Shown here piece after piece: positions 1-7,701 of a stretch of 64,000 nt of DNA (position 1 is its first letter; each line of letters begins with the position of its first letter). The stretch is taken from NCBI GenBank assembly GCA_964503685.1, contig CAZDAW010000004.1, forward strand, positions 1-64,000, read 5' to 3'. The translations under genes and the position numbers were made by a program. The notes under the pieces are model-generated. The model did no database searches. It was not told the origin of the DNA and saw nothing but the letters and a program-made list of their open reading frames with translations. This DNA comes from CAZDAW01 sp964503685 (GTDB taxonomy: Bacteria; Chloroflexota; Anaerolineae; Anaerolineales; Anaerolineaceae).

Positions 1-1
1 A

Positions 2-2254
2 ACTCCTTTACCGGCGGCGCGGGTGATCAACGGCGATTACGATCTCGCCCAGGGCAACTGGGATCTGGCGCTCGAAGAATATCAGACCGCCCTCAACACT
101 GCACCCGACGATGAAACCAGAGCCGGGGCGTTGTTCGGCATCGGACGCATCCAGTATTTTAGAGGAAAACAGGCCGATGCCCTGATCACACTCACCCGTC
201 TGACCAACACCTACCCCAACGCGCCCCAACTGGCGGCGGCTTATTTCTACCTGGGTCAAATTTACTACGACTTGCAGCGTTACGCCGAATCGGCCAGCGC
301 TTACAGCCGTTACCTCTCCCTCCATCCCGGCATCATCGATGCCTATGTGCAGGAAAAAATCGGCGACGCTCAGGCAGCCGCCGGCAACTACATCGAAGCC
401 AGCGGCGCTTACCAATCCGCCCTGCAGGCGCCCAAGCTGGGCGACGGCATTGATCTGGAAATCAAGATTGCCAATGCCAATGCCAGCATGGGAGATTACA
501 ACACTGCCGTCAACAAGTATATCGATATCTACAACCGCACCAGCAACGACTACACCAAGGCTGAATTGGATCTGCTGGCCGGGCAGGCATACCTGTCGCT
601 GGGGCAAACTGAACTGGCTTACCAGCGCTATCTGGATGCGGTGGAGAAATACCCGCGTTCTTATGATACTTACAATGCCCTGGTCGCCCTGGTTAACGCC
701 GGGGTCAGCGTTGATTATTTGCAGCGCGGCATCGTCGATTACTACGCCGGACAATACGGGCTGGCTATCGACGCCTTGGATAACTACATCAACGCCAACC
801 CCGATCATAATGCCGTACCCCATTATTACAAAGCTCTTGCCCTGCGCGCCTTGAGCAGGTACGACGAAGAAATCGCCGCGTGGGATGAAATCATCAAAAA
901 CCATGCCAACGACTCCTATTGGTCAATCGCCTGGGACGAGAAAGCCTATACCCTGTGGGCCTATCTGGCTCGATACCAACAGGCAGCTGAAGTAATGCTC
1001 GATTTCGTCGCCCGCGCCCCCACCGACTCGCTGGCCGCCGGGCTGCTCTACGACGCCGGGCGCAATATGGAACGCGAGAATAAGTTGGATGAAGCCGCCA
1101 GAATCTGGAATCGGATGGCTGATGAATATCCTTCCTCCAACCTCACCCAGCAGGCGCTCATCCTCTCCGGCGTTTGCCGTTACCGTCTGAAGGATTACCC
1201 TGCCGCGTTGACCGTTTTCCAGCGCGCCCTTGTCCTGGCCGCTGCGCCGGGCGAGCAGGCTCAGGCTTTATTCTGGATCGGCAAAGCGCAGCAGGCTTCC
1301 GGGGATTCGACATCCGCTCAAACTTCCTGGCAGCAGGCCGCCACCCGCGACCCGACCGGTTATTACAGTGAACGCGCCCGCGATTTGCTTCTCAACCGCC
1401 AGCCGTTCACCCCACCCGAGTCTTTCGACATGGGCATCGACATCCAGGCCGAGCGCGCCGAAGCCGAAGAATGGATGCGCGCCCAGTTTCACCTCGAAGC
1501 CGACGTGGATCTCTCCACTCCCAATACTTTAATGAATGATCGGCGTATGTGGCGCGGCGCCGAGTTCTGGAATCTGGGCCTTTACGAAGAAGCCCGCATC
1601 GAATTTGAAGATCTGCGCGAATCGGTCAAAGCAGACCCCGTGAATACTTATCGCCTGATGAACTTTTTCAAAGACCTGGGTTTATACCGCTCCGCTATCC
1701 TCGCCGCCCGCCAGGTATTGAGTCTGGCCGCTATGGACGATATCGGCACCCTGAATGCACCCATCTATTTCAACCATATCCGCTTCGGTCTGTACTATAA
1801 AGATATCGTTCTGCCCGCCGCTCAAAATCACAGCTTTCATCCCCTGCTGATCTTCAGCGTCATTCGGCAGGAAAGCTTTTTCGAAGGATTTGTGCAGTCT
1901 TCCGCCGGGGCGCGCGGCCTGATGCAGATCATGCCTGCCACCGGCAGCCAGATCGCAGCGAATAATCAATGGCCCAAAGATTTCACTCCTGACGATCTTT
2001 ATCGTCCCTATATCAGCATCAACCTGGGAACAATTTACCTGGCCAAGCAAAGAGATTACTTTGGCGGCGAACTGTACCCTGCCCTGGCAGCTTATAATGG
2101 CGGCCCCGGCAACGCCAGCGCATGGAGAGGATTGGCCGGAAACGACCCCGATTTATTCGTCGAAACTATTCGCTTCAAAGAAACCCGTGATTACGTCATG
2201 CGCGTGTATGAAACCTTCAGCCTCTACCGGCGCATGTATTCGCGCACGCCCTGA
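2..2254 (+). CDS. Lytic transglycosylase with TPR repeats, 5' end outside the window
   Basis: This is probably a soluble lytic murein transglycosylase (Slt type) that cleaves peptidoglycan glycan strands outside the membrane. The frame is open to the left edge, so the true start and any signal peptide are missing; the GTG at 23 is only an internal codon. The first ~550 residues are helical tetratricopeptide-like repeats (ALFGIGRIQYFRGKQADAL, GQAYLSLGQTELAYQRYL and others), a superhelical scaffold as in Slt70. The C-terminal ~150 residues hold the goose-lysozyme-like SLT domain: the catalytic Glu in RQESFF, then SSAGARGLMQIMP and AYNGGPGNA. The gene ends at TGA 2252-2254 and is followed at 61 bp by the converging lyase gene. 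Domain assignment is firm; biological role in cell-wall turnover is inferred. Confidence 0.88.
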   Translation, partial: TPLPAARVINGDYDLAQGNWDLALEEYQTALNTAPDDETRAGALFGIGRIQYFRGKQADALITLTRLTNTYPNAPQLAAAYFYLGQIYYDLQRYAESASAYSRYLSLHPGIIDAYVQEKIGDAQAAAGNYIEASGAYQSALQAPKLGDGIDLEIKIANANASMGDYNTAVNKYIDIYNRTSNDYTKAELDLLAGQAYLSLGQTELAYQRYLDAVEKYPRSYDTYNALVALVNAGVSVDYLQRGIVDYYAGQYGLAIDALDNYINANPDHNAVPHYYKALALRALSRYDEEIAAWDEIIKNHANDSYWSIAWDEKAYTLWAYLARYQQAAEVMLDFVARAPTDSLAAGLLYDAGRNMERENKLDEAARIWNRMADEYPSSNLTQQALILSGVCRYRLKDYPAALTVFQRALVLAAAPGEQAQALFWIGKAQQASGDSTSAQTSWQQAATRDPTGYYSERARDLLLNRQPFTPPESFDMGIDIQAERAEAEEWMRAQFHLEADVDLSTPNTLMNDRRMWRGAEFWNLGLYEEARIEFEDLRESVKADPVNTYRLMNFFKDLGLYRSAILAARQVLSLAAMDDIGTLNAPIYFNHIRFGLYYKDIVLPAAQNHSFHPLLIFSVIRQESFFEGFVQSSAGARGLMQIMPATGSQIAANNQWPKDFTPDDLYRPYISINLGTIYLAKQRDYFGGELYPALAAYNGGPGNASAWRGLAGNDPDLFVETIRFKETRDYVMRVYETFSLYRRMYSRTP

Positions 2255-2315
2255 TTCTGAAATTACGTGGGGCGGGTTTCAGACCCGCCCTTGAAGCTCC
2301 AATCGACAACTTATT

Positions 2316-3761
2316 TTAGCAAGCCGTACCGAACTCAGCCTCGAATGCGGCTGCCAGACGTTCCGCCCATCCGTTCAGGGCTTGCAAACGCCCGAAGAAG
2401 AAGCGTAGCACCGGCGGCTCTTGAATGAACTTTAGCCCCTGCACCAGATCGCGGTGTTTGAATAACCAGGCAATCCGGTCAACGGCGTATTCGATCTGCG
2501 AAAGCGTGTAAGTGCGGCGCGGCACCGCCAGGCGCGCCAGTTCCAGATCGGAAAAAACGTCGTTCCCCTGAGCGTCGCGATCCATTGAAATCGTACCCCG
2601 CTCCATCGAACGCACACCCGAAGCGATATAAATTGCCGCAGCCAGCGCTCCGGCCGGGTATTCAGATTGAGGAATGTGCGGAAGAAAGCGCATAGCGTCC
2701 ACGTGACAGGCCAGCCCACCCGCCGGCGTAACCACCGGAACGCCCTCTTCGTTCAGACGGCGCACAAAATATTCCACAAATTCCGCCCCACTGCCGGCCA
2801 CATCGTAATCAGTCATTTCGCGAATGCCAACTGCCATCGCCTCGACCTCTTTGGTGGACATACCGCCATACGTGGCGAAGCCTTCATAAACCGGCAGGAA
2901 AGGTAAAATTTGATCGAAAAGTTCCTTGTTATTGGTGGCAATCATTCCCCCTCGCACGCCGGCGCTCTTGCGCCCGGACATATAGAAAATATCCACGAGG
3001 CTCATCATTTCCTTATAGATATCGGAAATGGGTCTGCTGGCAAACTCTGCCTCGCGCTGGCGCACCAGAAAAGCGTTTTCAGAGATCAGGCTGCCATCGA
3101 AGACCAGGGGAATATGATATTTTTCAGTGATCTTTTTGACATCGCGCAGATTGGCAATTGAGAAAGGCTGCCCACCGATCAGATTGGTAGTGGCTTCCAT
3201 GCGCACGTAGGCCACATTTTCCGCCCCGTGTTTGGTAATCGCCTGCTGGAGCTTGTCCAGATCCATATTGCCCTTAAACGGATTATCGCTCGCCGTGACC
3301 AGAGCTTCGTCTTTGACCAGTTCCAACACCTTGCCGCCGGCCAGTTCGACATGCGCCTTGCTGGTCGTGAAATGATAATTCATGATCACCACCGAGCCAG
3401 GCTTGACGAACGTCTTGGCCAGCAAATGTTCGGCAGCGCGGCCCTGGTGCACCGGCATAACAAACTGAAAACCCAAAATATCCTGCACGGCGTCAGCCAG
3501 GCGATAAAAACTCTCCGAGCCCGCGTAGGCATCGTCAGCCTGCATCATGGCAGCCAGTTGGTTATCGCTCATGGCATTGGTGCCGCTATCGGTCAGCATA
3601 TCCAAAAAGACATCCTTGGTGCGCAGTAAAAACGTGTTATACCCTGCTTGATCGATAGCCTGAAGGCGCTGGCGAATTGAGGGGAGTTGAGTCTTTTGCA
3701 CGATCTTGACCTTGTGCATTTCGACCGGCAACATCTTCCCGTTAGATAATTGGACCTGCAT
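2316..3761 (-). CDS. tpl: Tyrosine phenol-lyase / tryptophanase family PLP enzyme, TPL-like
   Basis: A PLP-dependent beta-eliminating lyase of 481 aa. The start ATG at 3761 has a perfect SD (AAGGAGGAG) just upstream; an upstream in-frame extension runs into the attenuator and is rejected. Family motifs are TDSGTNAMS, DDAYAGSESFY, MPVHQGRAAEH and MSGRKSAG, whose Lys should bind PLP. The C-terminal part reads GVRSMERG and VLRFFFGRL. These match tyrosine phenol-lyase (Arg381 and Phe448/449 in Citrobacter numbering, from memory), whereas tryptophanase has Ile and His there, so L-tyrosine + H2O to phenol + pyruvate + NH3 (reversible) is the best guess. Oddities: the Arg that contacts PLP in TPL (D-A-T-R) is replaced in VFDGSLISENA, and the cation-site Glu is Asp. 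Substrate is therefore not certain. A tyrosine-rich leader peptide upstream supports a link to tyrosine. Confidence 0.8.
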   Translation of the reverse strand: MQVQLSNGKMLPVEMHKVKIVQKTQLPSIRQRLQAIDQAGYNTFLLRTKDVFLDMLTDSGTNAMSDNQLAAMMQADDAYAGSESFYRLADAVQDILGFQFVMPVHQGRAAEHLLAKTFVKPGSVVIMNYHFTTSKAHVELAGGKVLELVKDEALVTASDNPFKGNMDLDKLQQAITKHGAENVAYVRMEATTNLIGGQPFSIANLRDVKKITEKYHIPLVFDGSLISENAFLVRQREAEFASRPISDIYKEMMSLVDIFYMSGRKSAGVRGGMIATNNKELFDQILPFLPVYEGFATYGGMSTKEVEAMAVGIREMTDYDVAGSGAEFVEYFVRRLNEEGVPVVTPAGGLACHVDAMRFLPHIPQSEYPAGALAAAIYIASGVRSMERGTISMDRDAQGNDVFSDLELARLAVPRRTYTLSQIEYAVDRIAWLFKHRDLVQGLKFIQEPPVLRFFFGRLQALNGWAERLAAAFEAEFGTAC

Positions 3762-3778
3762 TTTCTCCTCCTTGAAAT

Positions 3779-3822
3779 AAAAAAATAAAAAAACCTGCGC
3801 TACCGGTGGTAGCGCAGGTTTT
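3779..3822 (-). terminator. Attenuator hairpin in the tpl leader
   Basis: A 13-bp perfect stem (3792-3804 with 3808-3820) and a 3-nt loop are followed on the minus strand by a long U-rich run (complement of 3780-3791). It ends only ~20 nt before the SD of the lyase gene, so it is a leader terminator, not an end-of-gene terminator. An alternative pairing of 3856-3866 with 3799-3809 (seven pairs, one mismatch, three pairs) would break this stem. Confidence 0.85.
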
Positions 3823-3845
3823 GATTTCAAATGCGTGTTCTTCGC

Positions 3846-3926
3846 CTATGCTTCGCCAACGGTAACCGGGCTCCGGAGACCATAGTAATAATAATAGGCG
3901 TAAGCGTAGCGGCGTGAAGTTAACAT
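3846..3926 (-). CDS. Tyrosine-rich leader peptide (26 aa) upstream of tpl
   Basis: An ATG at 3926 opens a 26-codon frame ending with TAG at 3846-3848. The translation contains RRYAYAYYYYYG, seven tyrosines within nine residues, five of them consecutive. The frame lies between a good promoter and the attenuator hairpin; its stop is 25 nt before the hairpin. This is the layout of a ribosome-controlled attenuator. No clear SD is visible before the ATG, which is the main weakness. Ribosomes stalled on the Tyr codons would leave 3856-3866 (the V-T-V-G codons) free to form the antiterminator, while ribosomes reaching the stop would cover it. Another frame across the same DNA is leucine-rich but has no stop in a useful place. 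Confidence 0.6.
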   Translation of the reverse strand: MLTSRRYAYAYYYYYGLRSPVTVGEA

Positions 3927-3982
3927 GAAGATAGTTGTTTGGGGTGTGACCAGGAATAGCACCCCTGGTCAAAATTTACCCG

Positions 3983-4012
3983 ATTATAAACGAACCTCTG
4001 TAATATCGTCAA
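3983..4012 (-). promoter_or_regulatory. Promoter of the tpl leader transcript
   Basis: On the minus strand TTGACG (4007-4012) and TATAAT (3983-3988) are separated by 18 bp. Transcription would start near 3976, giving a ~215-nt leader with an early small hairpin (TGACCAGG paired with CCTGGTCA), the leader peptide and the attenuator. Confidence 0.75.
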
Positions 4013-4020
4013 GAAAAACG

Positions 4021-4049
4021 TTGACAAATTTTTCACCTTTTGCTAAAAT
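4021..4049 (+). promoter_or_regulatory. Divergent promoter for the toroid-protein gene
   Basis: TTGACA at 4021-4026 and TAAAAT at 4044-4049 with a 17-bp spacer. Its -35 box lies only 8 bp from the -35 box of the tpl leader promoter on the other strand, so the two are likely to influence one another. Confidence 0.75.
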
Positions 4050-4136
4050 AGAACAAATGTACTATTGCAGTTTTTGTTTCGTTTCTCCATTTTTTTCCAA
4101 AACGAATCACCTGATCAATGGGAAGGATATTTAATT

Positions 4137-5087
4137 ATGGGACAAGATCCGCGTTATGACTGGCTTCTGGAAGAAGATAATCCCTCGGTGCGCTACTTTA
4201 CCCTGCGCCGGTTATTCGATCGTTCTCTGGAAGACGGCGAAGTTAAATCAGCGCGTAAAGCGCTTATGTATGAAGGCCCTGTTCCAGCCATCCTGGCGCT
4301 GCAAGATCCGGCCGGCTGGTGGGGTAACCCTGAAAATGCAACCAAGCCCATGTACACCAGCACAGCCTGGCAGCTAATGGCGCTGGCCGAGTTGGGCGCC
4401 GACGGCAGCCACCCGCAAATCCACAAAGGCTGTGAAATTGTTCTGAATACGGTTCAGGATGAAAGCGGCGCTTTTCCACCGCAGGGTGCTACTTTTCACA
4501 AAATGTCTCTCAGCGACATGGCCTGCTTCGATGGCGAAATTATCTGGTCGCTGCTGCGGCTAGGGTATACCCAGGCCGACCCGCGCCTCGAAAAAGCGGT
4601 TCAATTTCTGGGCCGGGTGCTAAAGGATGACTGCGGGCGCTGTCATTTCAATGGGAATCAACCCTGCGCCTGGGGCATCATCAAAGCCCTGCGCGCTTTG
4701 GCCGAACTGCCGCCCGAAGAGCGCAGCGGCGATATCCTCAAGGGGATCGAGACCGGGGCCGATTATATCATGGACAACAACCTTGCCCAGGCCAATTACC
4801 CCACCCGCCCCAAAGGGAAGATCAGTGATCACTGGTTCAAATTCGGTTTTCCGCGCAACTATCAGAGCGACATTCTGGAAGCGCTGGTCGTTTTATCTGA
4901 CCTGGGTTATGCCCGAGACGCCCGGCTGAAACCTGCCATCGAATTCATGGAAAGCAAGCGCCGTCCCGATGGTACATGGAAACTGGAAGAGACTCTTCCC
5001 AAGCTCCCCGTTCCCATCGAAAAGAAGGGGCCCAGTAAATGGATCACCCTTTATGCGTTGAGTGTCTTGAAAGCCATCGAGAACTAG
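4137..5087 (+). CDS. Alpha/alpha-toroid (prenyltransferase/terpenoid-cyclase fold) protein of unknown role
   Basis: A 316-aa protein starting MGQDPRYDWLLEEDNPSVRY. The ATG at 4137 has the SD GGAAGG 11 nt upstream; upstream in-frame codons are not needed. It is built of helical repeats with motifs such as AWQLMALAEL, GEIIWSLLRLGY and DGTWKLEE, resembling the alpha/alpha-toroid fold of squalene-hopene cyclases and protein prenyltransferases. The DxDD cyclase motif is not visible, so enzymatic activity is doubtful. It contains a Cys pair (CGRCHFNG). Similar Chloroflexota proteins are, to my recollection, sometimes mislabelled NifH; nothing here resembles nitrogenase iron protein. No signal peptide. 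It is monocistronic, divergent from tpl and convergent with the next pair. Confidence 0.65.
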   Translation: MGQDPRYDWLLEEDNPSVRYFTLRRLFDRSLEDGEVKSARKALMYEGPVPAILALQDPAGWWGNPENATKPMYTSTAWQLMALAELGADGSHPQIHKGCEIVLNTVQDESGAFPPQGATFHKMSLSDMACFDGEIIWSLLRLGYTQADPRLEKAVQFLGRVLKDDCGRCHFNGNQPCAWGIIKALRALAELPPEERSGDILKGIETGADYIMDNNLAQANYPTRPKGKISDHWFKFGFPRNYQSDILEALVVLSDLGYARDARLKPAIEFMESKRRPDGTWKLEETLPKLPVPIEKKGPSKWITLYALSVLKAIEN

Positions 5088-5120
5088 AAATACGTAATTT
5101 GAGAAAGTAACTGAGAAAGA

Positions 5121-5161
5121 AAGATACGGGATAGCTTTTTTCTATAGCCATTCCGTATCTT
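5121..5161. terminator. Bidirectional terminator-like hairpin
   Basis: The 9-bp repeats AAGATACGG (5121-5129) and CCGTATCTT (5153-5161) flank an imperfect inner stem containing T6. It sits between two converging genes and could stop both transcripts. Confidence 0.5.
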
Positions 5162-5172
5162 AATCAACTTAT

Positions 5173-5601
5173 TTACATTTTTTGGGAATAGTAATTGGTC
5201 AACGCGATCGCCAGCACAAGTTCCAAAAGGAAAATGGCGGCCACCATCACGATGGCAATAATGTTGATGCGCATAAAACCCATCGCCAGGACAATCACTG
5301 AAAGCGCATAGATGACAACCTGGTTGATCTTCGCTCCGACTTTTTCGCGAATTCGGGTGTTTCGTTCATCGTTGACTTCGATATTCTTTCGGCGCAATAT
5401 CTCTTCTGTTTCTGTTTTCGAAATGATCAGCGCTCCGATGAAATTTCCGAGGCCAAGGCAAAAGATAGCAGCGCCTAAACCGATACACAGACCAGAAACT
5501 GCTTTTAATTCTTCGTCAATCAAAACGAATCCGCCAAGGTAAAATACCATCACCCCAACAGCCGTCAGCATGATATAAAACCAGGTTTTATTGTTTTTCA
5601 T
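5173..5601 (-). CDS. Four-helix membrane protein, DUF2178-like
   Basis: A 142-aa integral membrane protein. The ATG at 5601 follows SD GAGGAAC. Hydrophobic segments lie near residues 6-27, 34-58, 90-107 and 112-136, with a charged loop (KTETEEILRRKNIEVNDERNTRI) between the second and third. This NDERN-type loop and the topology resemble the DUF2178/DUF6442 proteins that often sit beside a small XRE regulator. Its start overlaps the upstream HTH gene by 14 bp, so the two are translated together. Function unknown; it may be the sensor or target partner of the regulator. Confidence 0.7.
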   Translation of the reverse strand: MKNNKTWFYIMLTAVGVMVFYLGGFVLIDEELKAVSGLCIGLGAAIFCLGLGNFIGALIISKTETEEILRRKNIEVNDERNTRIREKVGAKINQVVIYALSVIVLAMGFMRINIIAIVMVAAIFLLELVLAIALTNYYSQKM

Positions 5602-5800
5602 AATGTTCCTCTTCGTAGATAAAAATATCTTCAATACTCATGTTGAAATATTTTGCAATTTTGAATGCAAGGATAATCGACGGGTTATATCGTCCATTTT
5701 CGAGAGAACTGATGGTTTGCCTCGATACTTCTAAAGTATCCGCCAGTTCCTCTTGCGTTATTCCATGCTGCTTTCTGATCGCTTCGAGGTTGTTTTTCAA
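5588..5800 (-). CDS. Small XRE-family transcriptional regulator
   Basis: A 70-aa single-domain helix-turn-helix protein of the short YozG/Cro type; the recognition helix lies in VSRQTISSLENGRYNPS and the end is acidic (IEDIFIYEEEHYEKQ). TTG at 5800 is preferred because AAAGGA lies 8 nt upstream and because the promoter predicts a start of transcription near 5831. A longer start (TTG 5824) would lie inside the operator-like palindrome. It probably represses its own two-gene operon with the membrane protein downstream, as is usual for this gene pair. Confidence 0.8.
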   Translation of the reverse strand: MKNNLEAIRKQHGITQEELADTLEVSRQTISSLENGRYNPSIILAFKIAKYFNMSIEDIFIYEEEHYEKQ

Positions 5801-5815
5801 AATCCTGTCCTTTAC

Positions 5816-5875
5816 GTAAAGCAAACTTTACACGAGCATCGTATCATTTGCGGAGCGAAATGTCAAGTAAACTTT
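5816..5875 (-). promoter_or_regulatory. Promoter and two palindromic operator candidates
   Basis: On the minus strand TTGACA (5861-5866) and TACGAT (5838-5843) are 17 bp apart. A perfect palindrome GTAAAGCAAACTTTAC-type site (5816-5831, six-base arms, four-base centre) lies at the start of transcription, and a second copy-like element AAGTAAACTTT (5865-5875) overlaps the upstream edge of the -35 box. This arrangement fits autorepression by the small XRE protein. Confidence 0.65.
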
Positions 5876-6006
5876 CCATATATCGCAACTTTTATTGTCC
5901 ACTCAAACCAACTAAATTTATCTCTTCAGGTTCGAGGTTTTGTTAGTCGCTTTAAGTGTTGAACGATAAATGAGTTCTTGGTTTGGCTAAAAATCAGAAA
6001 TTTATT

Positions 6007-6696
6007 TCAGTTACCAGAGATCAATCCCCTCACCTTGCGCCACACCTCATCGAACATCGCCGGGGTCAGGCGTCCTGTTTGTGTATTCTGGCGGCTGGGG
6101 TGATAAGAGGCTACCAGCCAGTAGGAATTGATCCCCGGCAGATAAGCGGCGCCATGTGCAAACACCAGTCCCATCTCACGGGCGTGGTGTGTTGCGCCAT
6201 ACATGCGCAGCAGCCAATCGTAGGCGATTCTGCCCAGAGCCACAAAACCCTGTAACCCACTCAACAACTCGATCTCGCGCGCCAGATAGGGTAGGCAATT
6301 CTCAATTTCCTGAGGCGTCGGTTTATTATCGGGCGGCGCGCAACGGCAGACCGCGCTGATATACATCCCCTTGAGTTGCAACCCATCTCCTACCCTTACT
6401 GCATCAGGCTGGCTGGCAAACCCCGCCCGGTGCAGCGCAGGGTAAAGGAAATCACCCGATGCATCGCCGGTGAACATCCGTCCGGTACGGTTTGAACCAT
6501 GAGCGCCAGGCGCCAACCCAATCACCATTACCTGAGCCTTCGGGTCGCCAAAACCGGGGACAGGCTTGCCCCAATAGTCCCAATCCCGGTAGGCGCGGCG
6601 CTTCTTCTGCGCCACTTCCTCCCGATAAGCCGTCAGGCGAGGACATTTGCGGCAATTGACTAACATTTCAGTATGTTGGCGCCATAAAGACTCCAT
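6007..6696 (-). CDS. Family 5 (UDGb-type) uracil-DNA glycosylase
   Basis: A DNA-repair glycosylase that removes uracil (and in this family also hypoxanthine or xanthine) from DNA. Motif 1 reads GLAPGAHGSNRTGRMFTGD, the UDGb signature where the usual catalytic acid is replaced by Ala; motif 2 is HPSRQNTQTG. Cysteines in NCRKCPRL and VCRCAPPDNKP, plus one further Cys in ENCLPYL, fit the [4Fe-4S] cluster of families 4 and 5. The start is unsure: ATG 6696 gives 229 aa and begins after the stop of the TetR gene; earlier in-frame TTG/ATG codons overlap that gene. No strong SD is seen. Probably cotranscribed with the TetR gene. Confidence 0.85.
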   Translation of the reverse strand: MESLWRQHTEMLVNCRKCPRLTAYREEVAQKKRRAYRDWDYWGKPVPGFGDPKAQVMVIGLAPGAHGSNRTGRMFTGDASGDFLYPALHRAGFASQPDAVRVGDGLQLKGMYISAVCRCAPPDNKPTPQEIENCLPYLAREIELLSGLQGFVALGRIAYDWLLRMYGATHHAREMGLVFAHGAAYLPGINSYWLVASYHPSRQNTQTGRLTPAMFDEVWRKVRGLISGN

Positions 6697-6721
6697 TTCG
6701 CAGCAATCAGCGCTCGTCAAA

Positions 6722-7306
6722 TTATTTGTTCGCCCCCTCAAAATAGAGCTTAAGCAACAGATCAATCATTTTATCCGGCGAGCCGACTTCCCGCTCATGC
6801 GCCGGGTAGCAAAAAGGGTAAATCATTCCCATCAGCATCCAGGTCGCCAGGTGAACATCCATCTCCCGCAATTCACCCTGTTCGATTCCCGTTTGCAGCA
6901 TATCCTCAACCTGATCGAGGAACTTCTGACGGTAGATGATACTGAAGCGCGATTGAGCAGCAGGACTTAAATTAGCCATCTCCTCACTGGCCAGACGGAT
7001 AATGGCGCGCTGTTCAGGTTGCCATGCAAAAATCGCCCGCATCATGTAACTGACCTGTTCTCTCGTCGTATTGCCCTGTAAACGAGCCTGATGGATGATC
7101 TCCTCAATATTATCCAGGCTGCCAGAAAGTATTGCCATGAACAAATCTTCTTTATCGGCAAAATGATAATAAATACCCGGCTTGGATAAGCCCGATGCTT
7201 CGGCAATTTCTCTCATGGATATACCATTATAGCCGCGGGTCACAAAAAGTCGGGTCGCTTCCTGAAGGATACGCTGATGTTGATCGTTCTTTACAGTTAC
7301 GCTCAT
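6722..7306 (-). CDS. TetR/AcrR-family transcriptional regulator
   Basis: 194 aa. The N-terminal HTH is typical (RILQEATRLFVTRGYNGISM, IAEASGLSKPGIYYHFADKE). The C-terminal ligand domain (LASEEMANLSPAAQSRF, MLMGMIYPFCYP) resembles regulators of the TetR_C_33 or fatty-acid type, but the ligand cannot be named. ATG at 7306 with SD AGGTGA. The operon partner downstream is the uracil glycosylase, which is unlikely to be the only target. The upstream DNA (7320-7350) contains an imperfect ATTGACTGATAGTAAT element, not a clear operator. Confidence 0.85.
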   Translation of the reverse strand: MSVTVKNDQHQRILQEATRLFVTRGYNGISMREIAEASGLSKPGIYYHFADKEDLFMAILSGSLDNIEEIIHQARLQGNTTREQVSYMMRAIFAWQPEQRAIIRLASEEMANLSPAAQSRFSIIYRQKFLDQVEDMLQTGIEQGELREMDVHLATWMLMGMIYPFCYPAHEREVGSPDKMIDLLLKLYFEGANK

Positions 7307-7701
7307 TTCACCTGTCCGCCTCGTAAAAGAATTGACTGATAGTAATGCGTCCAGTTACAACCTGAACGCTGAGCTGACCAATACCGGCGCGTCACTCAAC
7401 TTTTCTTCAGATACGGGACATCAATCGCAATCGCTTTGTTTAACATCATATAACAAATCTGCCGTCGAATCAATGCCAGAGCCCAAAAATCGATCAGGCA
7501 TGGCATGCTAATTAACCAAAAACATTGATATACATTTTATTACTCTAACGGTATAATTAAAAATGAGATTGCAAGACCTCTCTATTCTGTTTGAGGAGGT
7601 TTGGCAATTTGTTATCTGGAGTATTTGGTTCTGAGACAGCCTGCGCTTAAAAACGACTGCGGGTTGTAGTATTGTTTTTAATAAAACGAATAACAACCGA
7701 T
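7307..7701 (+). promoter_or_regulatory. 395-bp intergenic region with a structured leader before the sortase-fusion gene
   Basis: No gene is seen here. A -10 box TATAAT lies at 7552-7557; the best -35 (TTGATA, 7525-7530) is 21 bp away, so the promoter is only tentative. The predicted leader holds a two-part stem (7568-7572 with 7604-7608, and 7576-7580 with 7596-7600) and a second imperfect stem (about 7635-7645 with 7658-7668) followed by a T-rich run at 7675-7680, which could act as an attenuator. No known riboswitch consensus was recognised. Confidence 0.4.

Noticed and set aside
2316..3761. Tryptophanase (TnaA)
   Set aside because: The substrate-site residues SMERG and RFF are those of tyrosine phenol-lyase, and the leader peptide is rich in Tyr, with no Trp.
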